64,000 nucleotides of DNA, taken from Fischerella sp. PCC 9605. GTDB taxonomy: Bacteria; Cyanobacteriota; Cyanobacteriia; Cyanobacteriales; Nostocaceae. The position numbers were made by a program, and so were the translations under genes. The stretch's first letter is position 1, and every line of letters starts with the position of its first letter. This document shows, one piece after another, positions 8,587 to 16,873 of the stretch. A model generated the notes under the pieces. It did not search any database and was not told the origin of the DNA. It saw nothing but the letters and a program-made list of their open reading frames with translations. The stretch is taken from the NCBI RefSeq assembly GCF_000517105.1, contig NZ_KI912153.1:109559-173558 (forward strand), in the 5' to 3' direction.

Positions 8587-9255
8587 ATGGCTATACAACG
8601 ACGTAAACGTGCAGTTGGTACATTCCCCAACCGCCAAACCGCAGAAGAAGCGCTCTCCAGACTTAGAGATTCAGGTTTCCCTATGGATCGAGTCTCTGTA
8701 TTGGCAAAGGATATAGATCGCAATGAGCAAATCGCTGGAGCTACTGTCAAAGATAAATCTGACATGAGCGATCGCGGTGATAATGAAGCTCAAGAAGGTG
8801 CTGGAATTGGTGCAGTCACAGGCACAGCTTTGGGTGGTATTGGTGGTTTACTCGTAGGCTTGGAAGCTTTAATTATTCCGGGAGTGGGGCCTTTTCTGGC
8901 AGCCGGAACTATAGCAACTACTTTGGCTGGTGCAGGTATTGGTGCAGCAGCAGGTGGTTTAGTAGGAGCGCTGACTGGTTTGGGTATTCCAGAAGAAGAA
9001 GCCAGAGCTTATGGTCAACGGGTATCCCAAGGTGAATTTTTAGTGATCGTAGATGGTAGTGAGGATGAAATTAACCGTGCTGGCTCTATTTTGAGGAATC
9101 AGGATATTCGAGATTGGGCCATATACGATGTATCTGGTGATGTGGCTTCTGCTGACATGAATGATATTGATCGGACTACACAGAGATATACAGGAACTAC
9201 TACTGACGAGGGTGTAGTGGAAATTGTTGATAAGCGCAATGACCAACCTCGCTAG
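8587..9255 (+). CDS. General-stress 17M-like protein with glycine-zipper core
   Basis: A 222-residue protein. Residues 8-60 match the general stress protein 17M/YflT-like domain (VGTFPNRQTAEEALSRLRDSGF, then VSVLAKD). The middle (75-145) is a glycine/alanine-rich, membrane-like glycine zipper (GAGIGAVTGTALGGIGGLL), and a second alpha/beta segment follows (FLVIVDGSEDEINRAGSIL). Cyanobacterial proteins of this kind are usually stress-induced and their biochemical role is unknown. AGGAGACAAA precedes the ATG. The gene is monocistronic. Confidence 0.8.
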   Translation: MAIQRRKRAVGTFPNRQTAEEALSRLRDSGFPMDRVSVLAKDIDRNEQIAGATVKDKSDMSDRGDNEAQEGAGIGAVTGTALGGIGGLLVGLEALIIPGVGPFLAAGTIATTLAGAGIGAAAGGLVGALTGLGIPEEEARAYGQRVSQGEFLVIVDGSEDEINRAGSILRNQDIRDWAIYDVSGDVASADMNDIDRTTQRYTGTTTDEGVVEIVDKRNDQPR

Positions 9256-9373
9256 GCATCATTGGTGCGATCGCGTTCCAAATAAATTATGCTGCTGATT
9301 TTTGGGGCGATCGCATATCTATTGTGGAAAATCAATTTTACTCTTTGCCATTGCTTCTAAGCGAGCTGATCGC

Positions 9374-11893
9374 TCACTGATTTGAGTTGCAGCCAAATCG
9401 AACCCGTCTAAAGAAATGGCATTGCAATTGTTGTCCCTGCACGGTTGCCTCTTGATCGTCTACCCAGGCTTGCTGCAAACAAATGCCGTGTACGTGCAAC
9501 TGGACGCTTTGATAAGGGAAGCCATAGTTTCCCTGCTGTTCCCACACAAGCTCTAAACTTTTCCCATGTCGGGTGAGGTAAAATAGGTCGAGTCGAGATT
9601 CTCCGTATCCATCTCCCGCATCAGTATATAGGGTGTAGGAATTTTGAATTTTAGATTTTGTTGGAGCCAGTGTGTTGCGGAGCCAATGCGTTGGAGGGTT
9701 TCCCTCTGCATTTTCTGCTCCCCCTGTTATCTTCACAGGTGGGTAGAGATGGAGAATGAGTTGCTGACCTTCCTCCATTGGCAATATACTTCCTGCCTTT
9801 ACCAGTAATGGAATCTGTTCGAGCGGTGCTTCTAACTCAATCGTCTTTCCTCCTTCCATGATTGAATCATTCCAGAAGTTGTACCAATAGCCACTAGGCA
9901 GGAAGATCGTGCGCGATCGCTCTCCCTCTCGCATAATTGGACAGACCAGCAGCGCATCGCCTAGATAAAAAGCATCTTCTACATCCCAAAGGGAGCGATC
10001 GCTCCAATCAGACCAGAATAAAGGGCGCACGGGCGGATATCCTTTCTGAGCCGCCTCCCACGCCAAGGTATAGAAGTAAGGCATCAATCGGTAGCGTAAT
10101 TGCAGGAAGCTACGGAGGATACTCAAGTAAGGCTCACCATAAGTCCAAGGGGTACGGGGAGCAACGCTAGTAGAACTGTGCGTCCGATAAAACATCAGAA
10201 ACGTTGCCATCTGAAACCAACGCAGATATAGTTCTGCGGTTGGGTTGCCTTGAAAACCACCAATGTCAGGGCCACTGTAGGGAATACCTGATAGTCCCAA
10301 CCCGACGACCGTCGCCACCGTCTGGCGCAACGCCTCCCAGGTAGAAACGGTATCCCCTGTCCAAGTCCAAGCATAGCGTTGCAAAGAAGCCCATCCCGAG
10401 CGCGACACAATGAAGGGACGTTGTTGGGATCGATATTGACGAATACTTTCGTAAGCGGCTTCAGCTTCTAGTAACCCGTAGACATTGTGTGCTTCACGAT
10501 GATCGCCCCCTCTGCCTTCCAAACAATGCTGTGCAACTTGAGGAAGAGAGGGATCGCCCCAGGAAACGAATGTCGCCGGTTCATTCATATCATGCCAAAA
10601 TCCTGCTACTCCTACATCCAGAAGATAAGCATATTGACGGCTCCACCAAGCGCGAACCTTGGGGTTAGTAAAGTCAGGAAATGCCAACGGGCCTGCCCAC
10701 ACTGGCGCGATCGCTAGCTCTCCAGTGGGGTAGGTACAAAAGCCATTCAGGACTTGTCCCTCTAGAAATAAATTGCTCTTACGGCTGGATTTTATGCCAG
10801 GGTTATTAATTGCAATCAATCGCACGCCTGTTTCTGCCAGTTCTCGAGTGAAACTGTCGATCTTGGGAAAGCGTTTGGGGTCAATCGTGAAGGCGCGATG
10901 CTCAACTTGGCAATCAATATCGAGATGAATAGCGCTCAACGGTAAATTATAGGTTTGAAATGCCTTCACTTCTTGGCGAACGTTTGCTTCTGTGCGGTAT
11001 CCCCAGCGCGATTGGTGATAGCCTAATGCCCAGCGAGGAGGTAGCGGCGCACGACCTGTTAGCTGGGTATAGCGTTCGATCAGATGTGACGGCTCGCCAA
11101 TCGTAAAGTAGTATCGGAGCGAGCCACCGGCAAAATTGGCGCTCGCCATATCTGCAAATGTAAATTCAGCGCGAAACGAGTTTTCATAAAAAATCAGGTA
11201 ACTTCCCCAATCGTGCAATCCTAAGTAAACCGGAATACAGATGTATATTGGATCTGTTCCTGGAAAATACTTACCCCCAGGATCTTTGTTCCACATCTGG
11301 TAAGTTTTATGCTTTTGCAGTTCATCCTTGGCAGCGCGTAAATTTAGAGAAGATGCCCGTTCTCCTAACCCATAAATGCGTTCTTCTGAGCGCAATTGTG
11401 CTTGATGTAGCCATTTTTCCTCTTGTCGCTGGGGCGGTAGTTCTGCTCTGAGGGTTTGCCCTGCACGATCGCAAAACTTGAGGCTGCCATCTATACCAAC
11501 AGTAACGCTCAAAGCCTCACTGGCGATCGCCCAGTTGTTGTCTAATTCTTCCAAGCTTGTTTCAACAGTCTGCCAATCCTGATTAGCAATTGCATAGGGA
11601 ATTGGTGGAAGACCACCAAACCAGTTCACTCGTACAAAATCGGCACTCAGAAAAGAGATTTCCAACTCTGCTTGCTCGAAATAGAAGTAAGCACCTCGGT
11701 CTATTGCTTTAGCCTGAAGTAATTTTCCAGGTTGAATGACCGGATCTGAAGATGAGTCAGGAAGATATCGGCGATTGATGCGATCGCGTTTCCAAGAATA
11801 GAACAATGCGTGCGGTATATATTGTAGAAAAAACAGCGACTTGAGTACGAAATTTAATGTCAGCGATAGCTGTTTGAGGAAAGTCAAGCTCAT
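9374..11893 (-). CDS. GH31 family alpha-glucosidase/xylosidase-like glycoside hydrolase
   Basis: An 839-residue glycoside hydrolase family 31 enzyme, which hydrolyses terminal alpha-glycosidic bonds by retention. Residues ~60-250 are the N-terminal beta domain with YGLGERA. The catalytic barrel has LDIDCQVEHRAFT, the nucleophile Asp in GFWHDMNEPA (about D435) and the acid/base Asp in TWTGDTVSTW (about D514). The proximal C-terminal domain contains SGYWYNFWND. There is no signal peptide, so it is likely cytosolic and acting on glycogen-type or imported oligosaccharides. Residues ~730-755 (AENAEGNPPTHWLRNTLAP and TKSKIQNS) come from inserted dispersed repeats in a surface region near the C-terminus. 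Confidence 0.9.
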   Translation of the reverse strand: MSLTFLKQLSLTLNFVLKSLFFLQYIPHALFYSWKRDRINRRYLPDSSSDPVIQPGKLLQAKAIDRGAYFYFEQAELEISFLSADFVRVNWFGGLPPIPYAIANQDWQTVETSLEELDNNWAIASEALSVTVGIDGSLKFCDRAGQTLRAELPPQRQEEKWLHQAQLRSEERIYGLGERASSLNLRAAKDELQKHKTYQMWNKDPGGKYFPGTDPIYICIPVYLGLHDWGSYLIFYENSFRAEFTFADMASANFAGGSLRYYFTIGEPSHLIERYTQLTGRAPLPPRWALGYHQSRWGYRTEANVRQEVKAFQTYNLPLSAIHLDIDCQVEHRAFTIDPKRFPKIDSFTRELAETGVRLIAINNPGIKSSRKSNLFLEGQVLNGFCTYPTGELAIAPVWAGPLAFPDFTNPKVRAWWSRQYAYLLDVGVAGFWHDMNEPATFVSWGDPSLPQVAQHCLEGRGGDHREAHNVYGLLEAEAAYESIRQYRSQQRPFIVSRSGWASLQRYAWTWTGDTVSTWEALRQTVATVVGLGLSGIPYSGPDIGGFQGNPTAELYLRWFQMATFLMFYRTHSSTSVAPRTPWTYGEPYLSILRSFLQLRYRLMPYFYTLAWEAAQKGYPPVRPLFWSDWSDRSLWDVEDAFYLGDALLVCPIMREGERSRTIFLPSGYWYNFWNDSIMEGGKTIELEAPLEQIPLLVKAGSILPMEEGQQLILHLYPPVKITGGAENAEGNPPTHWLRNTLAPTKSKIQNSYTLYTDAGDGYGESRLDLFYLTRHGKSLELVWEQQGNYGFPYQSVQLHVHGICLQQAWVDDQEATVQGQQLQCHFFRRVRFGCNSNQ
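9638..9720. repeat. Dispersed repeats inserted in the GH31 gene
   Basis: Two intergenic-type repeat motifs sit back to back inside the coding region: GAATTTTGAATTTTAGATTT at its left side, then GGAGCCAGTGTGTTGCGGAG and GGAGGGTTTCCCTCTGC. They keep the reading frame open and add about 25 residues absent from normal GH31 sequences. Confidence 0.6.
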
Positions 11894-12292
11894 ATCAAAA
11901 AAATATCAAAATTCTTCGTAATTGTTAATTCGCGATCGCTCTAAGCATGAATTCCAGGATAAACATTGACTTTACACATTTTTGGTTATCTGTAAATTAC
12001 TTCATGTGACTCAGAGTTTTAACTAACAATTACGATTTACTCAGTCATTTTTTCTAGGCTAATCATTGAGTTGCCGTCGTTCTTCTCCTCAAGGAATTAA
12101 TCAATTCTCTATCTAAAGAGCGATCCATTTTTGAGCGATTCTTCATATAGTTAATTGGAATATTTACCTAAATACCAATCAATAATAAATCAACTTCTAG
12201 ATAAATTTTGTTTGATAAATAAAGTCAATATTTCTTAGTGCAACGAGCGTATTGGTCTACAACAGAGCAGCCAGTAAGTAACTTAAAGACGT
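11894..12292. other. Intergenic gap between divergent genes
   Basis: About 400 bases between the divergently transcribed GH31 gene and the 482-residue unknown. It is AT-rich with one GCGATCGC octamer near the GH31 start. I see no gene, no direct-repeat promoter and no clear hairpin. It must hold both promoters. Confidence 0.5.
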
Positions 12293-13741
12293 ATGCAATT
12301 CTCCTCTCTTTATTTAACAATAACTAATCAACTGGCATCATTGGGATTCAAGCCCAAATACATTACAGAACTTGACTCAGCAACGACGGCACTGCGTGCG
12401 ACTGCTAAATACCTGCATGGCAAAGAGTTGCGATCGGGGGGGTTTGCACCATCTTTGGTCGCTTCAATCACAGATGCCGTTAGCTATCTTCCCAAGCAAC
12501 TTGGTAAAAATCTGTCTACTTTGTCAGGCTGGGTCAGTGCATCCTCGCCTAGTGTTATCGATGACGTGCGAGCAGAAACCATTTCTGAATGGATAGTAAA
12601 CCAATATCCTCAACGCCGTTATCCTGCTGCCATGATTGGTTCTTCCAATGGCGCTGCCGTGCATCTGTGTGCAGCCCTTGGTATCCCTTGGTTGCCGCAA
12701 ACGCTCCTCATATCTTTGCGACACCGTGTTGACCCTGATGAACCAAAACAAGAACTAGAGTGGGCTAAAGCACCAGCCCAACGACTGCTGGCAAAGAATC
12801 CTGACCTGTGCGTGTACCAAATGCACGACCCGAATCAGGATCGCTTAAAAGTTCCCCGTGTGACTTATTTCCGAATTAAGCGCACCCGTCTTGGCAGGAA
12901 ATTCAAGCAGTTTCTCAAAGAGAATTTAGAGCCAGGGGCTACGCTATTCTTACTTGAGTGTCAATATAGTTGGTTATCAACACAAGTTGCAGATCGCCAT
13001 GTCTTCCAGTTTGGTGGCAAAGGTGAATTAGCTCCAGAAGATTATTTTCAGCACAGCCAGCAGATCGCTGAGTTCCTCCGACAGAACGGATCTAAGCACC
13101 GATATTGGGAACCACCCGTCCCCGATGGTAGATTGCCAGAGTCAGAGTGGGGATTTGAAGGTTCCTTACGCGACGATGTAGAGCAATTTGCCCGCGAACA
13201 TGGATATCGTATTCGTCGGATTGTTTTCGATTTTCCCCAAGATATGAGTCCATTAGTGGCTGACTTATATCGTTGGTGGTATCACCAACGCAGCTTACCC
13301 AGCGATCGCCTTTTGGTAGAATCGTTTGTTTACCTTCAGCCTTGGTGGGTGTTACGCCTCGGACTAGTGCCATTTTGGACAGTGTTCAACGATCGCATGT
13401 CAGCAAATCGGCTCAATAACTATTTGGATGCCACCAAGCCCTACAATGAAATGTACATGACTCTGTTCTCGAATGGTCTGCGAGCGCTCGGTCAGGCTTC
13501 GCTCGATGAATGGCGGTCTATTCTTAATCGCGCCCGCGATCGCGGTCAGTTTATTGGCGTGAACGAGCAGACGTATCCTGGCGACCTGGCATCATACACC
13601 CGCCACTACACCGATCTGAAGCAACTCGACGAGCGTTACCCAATGCCAGAACCGCTAACGCTACAACAACTTGATAACTTTTTAGTACAAGTAGGCGATC
13701 GCTACCCGGTTCAATGGATTGACCAGTATTGTCAGGTTTAA
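12293..13741 (+). CDS. Conserved protein of unknown function
   Basis: A 482-residue soluble protein that I cannot place in a named family. Near residue 120 it has MIGSSNGAAVHLCAALGIPW, where GSSNG resembles the nucleophile elbow (GxSxG) of alpha/beta hydrolases. No clear acid/His follow-up is obvious, so hydrolase activity is only a guess. Other distinctive blocks are GATLFLLECQYSWLSTQVAD, FQFGGKGELAPEDYF and LVESFVYLQPWWVLRLGLVP. No signal peptide or membrane helix is seen. It converges with the DUF3611 gene six bases downstream. No strong ribosome-binding site precedes the ATG. Confidence 0.55.
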   Translation: MQFSSLYLTITNQLASLGFKPKYITELDSATTALRATAKYLHGKELRSGGFAPSLVASITDAVSYLPKQLGKNLSTLSGWVSASSPSVIDDVRAETISEWIVNQYPQRRYPAAMIGSSNGAAVHLCAALGIPWLPQTLLISLRHRVDPDEPKQELEWAKAPAQRLLAKNPDLCVYQMHDPNQDRLKVPRVTYFRIKRTRLGRKFKQFLKENLEPGATLFLLECQYSWLSTQVADRHVFQFGGKGELAPEDYFQHSQQIAEFLRQNGSKHRYWEPPVPDGRLPESEWGFEGSLRDDVEQFAREHGYRIRRIVFDFPQDMSPLVADLYRWWYHQRSLPSDRLLVESFVYLQPWWVLRLGLVPFWTVFNDRMSANRLNNYLDATKPYNEMYMTLFSNGLRALGQASLDEWRSILNRARDRGQFIGVNEQTYPGDLASYTRHYTDLKQLDERYPMPEPLTLQQLDNFLVQVGDRYPVQWIDQYCQV

Positions 13742-13746
13742 TACTA

Positions 13747-14313
13747 TTACTCTAGCCACTCAATTAATCCAAGAGAAGTAACTCCACCAAAAAAGTGAGC
13801 ACCAATCATATTTATATTTGCTAGCATTACAAAAATATCCAGCGAACGAATGACATTTTCCGGGTTATAAACTGCTACTCCTTGCGGTTGGGCTAAAGCT
13901 TTAGATAGTACAATCGCAACTGTCTCTTCAGATCCAATAAAAGCTATTAATAACCCTACCAAGCTGACTATTAATCCAATCCGTAAAACTCGAATTACAT
14001 CCTCCTTCCTGGGATGGATTTCTGGATTTGGTGCTTGTAAACGTCTAGCTAAAAGCCTGTAACGGAAAGCCCAGTAAACTCGAAAACACAGCAACAAAAT
14101 GCCAATAATAGCTAAAATTATGCCGAAACCAATGCCTGGATTATTCGTTTGAGCAGTGATGTTACGGCTAAAGGAGGCAAACAATAAAGCTAAACCAGAA
14201 ACACTACCGAATGCTAACTGTACCCAAAAGCTAACTCGACTTATTACGCGAAAAGTAGCGGCAAATTCTTGTTTGGTTGGTGGTTGTGAAAAAGGTTCTA
14301 AATTGTTTAACAT
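13747..14313 (-). CDS. DUF3611 family membrane protein
   Basis: A 188-residue protein with four predicted membrane helices (VQLAFGSVSGLALLFASF, FGIILAIIGILLLCFRVYWA, VLRIGLIVSLVGLLIAFIG, IFVMLANINMIGAHFFG). It matches DUF3611, a family of cyanobacteria and plastids with no assigned biochemical role. The ATG at 14313 has AAGGG six bases upstream. An in-frame ATG at 14331 lies only a few bases after the stop of the response-regulator gene, so the two genes are probably co-transcribed. Confidence 0.8.
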   Translation of the reverse strand: MLNNLEPFSQPPTKQEFAATFRVISRVSFWVQLAFGSVSGLALLFASFSRNITAQTNNPGIGFGIILAIIGILLLCFRVYWAFRYRLLARRLQAPNPEIHPRKEDVIRVLRIGLIVSLVGLLIAFIGSEETVAIVLSKALAQPQGVAVYNPENVIRSLDIFVMLANINMIGAHFFGGVTSLGLIEWLE

Positions 14314-14334
14314 ATACACCCTTTTAGTCATTAG

Positions 14335-14706
14335 TTAGTCTAAAGCTGCTGCTACTTGAATAGCAAGTTTTTGAGGATTAAAGGGTTTACTGATTACACC
14401 TTTTACACCCAATTGTGTAAACTTATGTGCCTCAGTACTGCGTCCCCTAGCTGTTAGTAAAATTACAGGAATATGCTTAGTTGTCGGATTTGCTTGTAAC
14501 TTTTGAAACGTGCTTGTCCCATCCATATCGGGCATCATTACATCTAAAAGGATGGCATCAGGTTGAGCAGTTTGAGCCAAGAGTAGTCCTTCACTCCCAC
14601 TTTTCGCAGTCAATACCTGCCAACCCCCCATGATCTCCAAACAGGTTTGAATCAATTTACGGATGTCGTCTTCATCATCAATAACAAGGATTTGCTTGGC
14701 AGTCAT
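14335..14706 (-). CDS. Single-domain response regulator (CheY-like)
   Basis: A 123-residue stand-alone receiver domain. The acidic pocket is D10/D11, the phospho-acceptor is D55 (LLDVMMPDMDG), the switch Thr is T85 (LLTA) and the conserved Lys is K107 (SKPF), so it looks functional. With no output domain it should act by protein contact or phosphorelay. It is transcribed upstream of the DUF3611 gene. No kinase is adjacent; the hybrid kinase at 16874 is the nearest. Confidence 0.9.
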   Translation of the reverse strand: MTAKQILVIDDEDDIRKLIQTCLEIMGGWQVLTAKSGSEGLLLAQTAQPDAILLDVMMPDMDGTSTFQKLQANPTTKHIPVILLTARGRSTEAHKFTQLGVKGVISKPFNPQKLAIQVAAALD

Positions 14707-14834
14707 CGTTATTTTCTTCCTATCTTTGAATCACCAGGTAAAAGGCGATCGCTTACTATTAAAATTTTTATAGTTTAGAAAAGCCTTAAGTTAGGAAACG
14801 AGTATATGTATCTGAAATCAAAATAATAATATTC

Positions 14835-14945
14835 AAGGCACCGCTGCTGTGAAGCAGCGGAGAGTGTTACTCTTTGTCAAGAAGTTACGGTTTGTAGATA
14901 AGAGATATTTAATCTACCTAATTACACTCTAAATTAGGTTTTTTA
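14835..14945 (+). ncRNA. Candidate small RNA with terminator
   Basis: The 265-bp gap between two minus-strand genes contains, on the plus strand, a perfect hairpin CCGCTGCT-GTGA-AGCAGCGG (14841-14860) and, 55 bases further on, an intrinsic terminator. No plus-strand protein gene lies upstream within several kilobases, so a short independent transcript is the simplest explanation. The 5' end is not defined; AT-rich -10-like sequences occur around 14800-14830. This is inference from structure only. Confidence 0.35.
14916..14945 (+). terminator. Intrinsic terminator without an assigned gene
   Basis: ACCTAATT (14916-14923), an 8-base loop, AATTAGGT (14932-14939), then five T. The T-run is only on the plus-strand side, so it would not serve the minus-strand gene ending at 14972. 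Confidence 0.6.
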
Positions 14946-14971
14946 TCACTACATAAAGTGTCTTGAATCTA

Positions 14972-15322
14972 TCATTCTAGATTCCAGTAATAACTCCCTG
15001 GTATTGTTACTACAACACTTTTCAGCCGATGGAGAGCATCATGGCAAATTGCCAGAGGAGCAGTCTTACCATAAGTCTTTTTCTCTTTATCAAAGCTTAC
15101 CGCAAAGGGTAGACCTGGGAAAGCATTAGACTCAGAGCGAGAGATTTCAAAGTAAGCAGATTCAGAGTTTTCCAAAACTTGACCAACTAGTTCTAAAGCC
15201 GCTCTCATATCTGTTGAATATGGGCGTTGAGGTAAATTGAACTGTTGGGATACAACCTGGTCTAAATCTGCTAGCGAGCTAAGTTGAATAGTTGCAGTAC
15301 TGTACTGTGTTGTTGTTGTCAT
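14972..15322 (-). CDS. Small soluble protein of unknown function
   Basis: A 116-residue protein beginning MTTTTQYSTATIQLSSLADL from an ATG at 15322. It contains VVSQQFNLPQRPYSTDMRAA and ends VVVTIPGSYYWNLE. There is no signal peptide, membrane helix or known motif. I do not recognise the family. A direct-repeat promoter (15375-15410) lies only about 50 bases upstream, which places it among the co-regulated genes of this island and supports it being real. Confidence 0.6.
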   Translation of the reverse strand: MTTTTQYSTATIQLSSLADLDQVVSQQFNLPQRPYSTDMRAALELVGQVLENSESAYFEISRSESNAFPGLPFAVSFDKEKKTYGKTAPLAICHDALHRLKSVVVTIPGSYYWNLE

Positions 15323-15374
15323 TTTATACTTTCTTGAATTCTGCTGCAACAAAGTGTTATGGTACTCATCCCTA

Positions 15375-15410
15375 AAGATAAGACTTAAAAGTGGAAATCT
15401 CGTGTAGAAA
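15375..15410 (-). promoter_or_regulatory. TTTTCCAC direct-repeat promoter, site 3
   Basis: Minus strand: TTTCTACAC, an 11-bp step, GATTTCCAC ending at 15391, ten bases, TATCTT (15380-15375). The predicted start near 15368 gives a leader of about 46 bases to the ATG at 15322. The spacer closely resembles that of site 4. Confidence 0.7.
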
Positions 15411-15491
15411 CAGAGAATATCCAAATAAGTATCGCTAAATTTTTAGCAAACAAATCCTAAGAGATGATTTATAAAGTAAACCTTAAATTGT

Positions 15492-15680
15492 AGGGGAGCC
15501 AGTGCGTTGCGGTGAGTCCAGTCCCCGTCTTGGCGGTTCCCGTCACGTAGACGCGCAGCGGCTTCCCGTAAGGGTTGGGGAACTGGCGTAGACGCGCGCA
15601 GCGCGGCTTCTCGCAGAGTACCCGAAGGGAGGTTCCCTCCGTTGTAGCACCTGGCGTTGCGTTAAAGCAGCGCGTAACGC
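15492..15680. repeat. Cluster of dispersed palindromic repeats
   Basis: GC-rich repeats of the Nostocales type fill much of the 565-bp gap between 15322 and 15888: AGCCAGTGCGTTGCGGTGAG, then CACGTAGACGCGCAGCGG and CGCGCGCAGCGCGGCTTC, then CCCGAAGGGAGGTTCCCTCC. Open frames crossing it are products of the repeat rather than genes. Beyond it (15680-15887) I see nothing recognisable. Confidence 0.65.
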
Positions 15681-15887
15681 ACCGTATAAAGAAAGTATTT
15701 CATGAACAACTAAGCTTTTTCTACCTAAAAAATTTTTGGACAACCCCTGCACCGCTACGGCATCCATTTCACAGCACCTGCAAGAAACGAGCGATCGCAA
15801 CTAACCGTCCACACTCTCATAGCATGAATGGCTGTAATTCTCACGAAGCTTAGCTTAGAGCTTTTCTTTGTGCTATTCTAGTAAGAC

Positions 15888-16673
15888 TTACTTTCGTAGA
15901 AATTCTGTTACAGCTTGGCTAAATTCAGCCGCTTTCTCGATGTGACACATGTGTGCACCAGGCAAAACTTTAAGCTCGGCGTTTTTGATCTCACCAGCAA
16001 GGCTTTTCACATTGTCGATTCTGATTAAGCTGTCTTCTTCAGCACCGATAACTAAAGTCGGAGATTTGATTGAACCGAGTTGCCCCCTTGTATCATGGGA
16101 AGCTACAGCCACAAATTGGCTAATCAAACCTTCTAAAGTGCCAGGATATTGAGGATTCAAAGCACTCTTGAGAACTTCCGCCAGCCGTGCTTGATCGGCG
16201 AACAATACTTCCGAAAAACAAAAACTCACTTCCCAATTAACTTGGGTTGCAAATTCCTGCCGCTCGATAGCTTCAATTTGTGACCGACAGACGAACACAG
16301 ATTTCTCCGAAAACTTGGCAGCGGTAGCATATAATACGAGTCTATTGACTTTTTCGGGATAGGCTAAAGCCAACTCTTGGGCGATCGCTCCGCCCATTGA
16401 CCAACCGAGAACATGAGTTTGGGAAATTTGTAAATGTTCGAGCAAAGCGGCGGCGTCATCTGCCATCAGGCGCGTTGTATAGTCGCCAGGTGTAACCTCC
16501 GAACGTCCCATGCCTCGATTGTCAAACAGGATAAGCTGGAAATTTTTTGACAGGGGTTGAATGACATTTTGCCAATTACTGATTTCTGCGCCCCAGCCCT
16601 GAATCATTAGCAAGGGGTCGCCTTTGCCGTGAATTTCATAATAAAGATTTGCCCCGTTGATATTCGCATTCAT
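15888..16673 (-). CDS. Alpha/beta-fold hydrolase
   Basis: A 261-residue alpha/beta hydrolase. The N-terminal strand and oxyanion region read MIQGWGAEISNW. DNRGMGRSE follows, and the nucleophile elbow is GWSMGG. The acid is in VIGAEEDSLI and the catalytic His is in PGAHMCHIE. The length and layout are those of the small esterase/BioH/RsbQ-like group; the substrate is unknown. The ATG at 16673 has TAGGAG about ten bases upstream. A direct-repeat promoter sits 108 bases upstream, in the gap shared with the divergent histidine kinase, so it may belong to a signalling pair of the RsbQ type. That last point is speculation. Confidence 0.85.
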   Translation of the reverse strand: MNANINGANLYYEIHGKGDPLLMIQGWGAEISNWQNVIQPLSKNFQLILFDNRGMGRSEVTPGDYTTRLMADDAAALLEHLQISQTHVLGWSMGGAIAQELALAYPEKVNRLVLYATAAKFSEKSVFVCRSQIEAIERQEFATQVNWEVSFCFSEVLFADQARLAEVLKSALNPQYPGTLEGLISQFVAVASHDTRGQLGSIKSPTLVIGAEEDSLIRIDNVKSLAGEIKNAELKVLPGAHMCHIEKAAEFSQAVTEFLRK

Positions 16674-16764
16674 ACGATTGCTACTCCTATGTTCCAAGGA
16701 TGCTTAATGCGCGTCTGGTGAATGACAATTCATATCTTGATTCAGCCGTACCTATTTATTTCTA

Positions 16765-16800
16765 AAGTTAGAACTTCAAAGTGGAAAATTCGGGTAGAAA
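16765..16800 (-). promoter_or_regulatory. TTTTCCAC direct-repeat promoter, site 4
   Basis: Minus strand: TTTCTACCC, an 11-bp step, ATTTTCCAC ending at 16781, ten bases, TAACTT (16770-16765). It faces the alpha/beta hydrolase, with a leader of about 85 bases. The divergent kinase gene starts at 16874. Confidence 0.7.
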
Positions 16801-16873
16801 TAGAGGATTCCCAAACAACTAACTCTTTGGTGTTTCCCAACTATACCTGCGGCGCGACTAGAGAGAATAAAAG

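Noticed and set aside
15543-15853. Open frames of 85-92 codons in the repeat cluster
   Set aside because: They are translations of GC-rich palindromic repeats without start signals.
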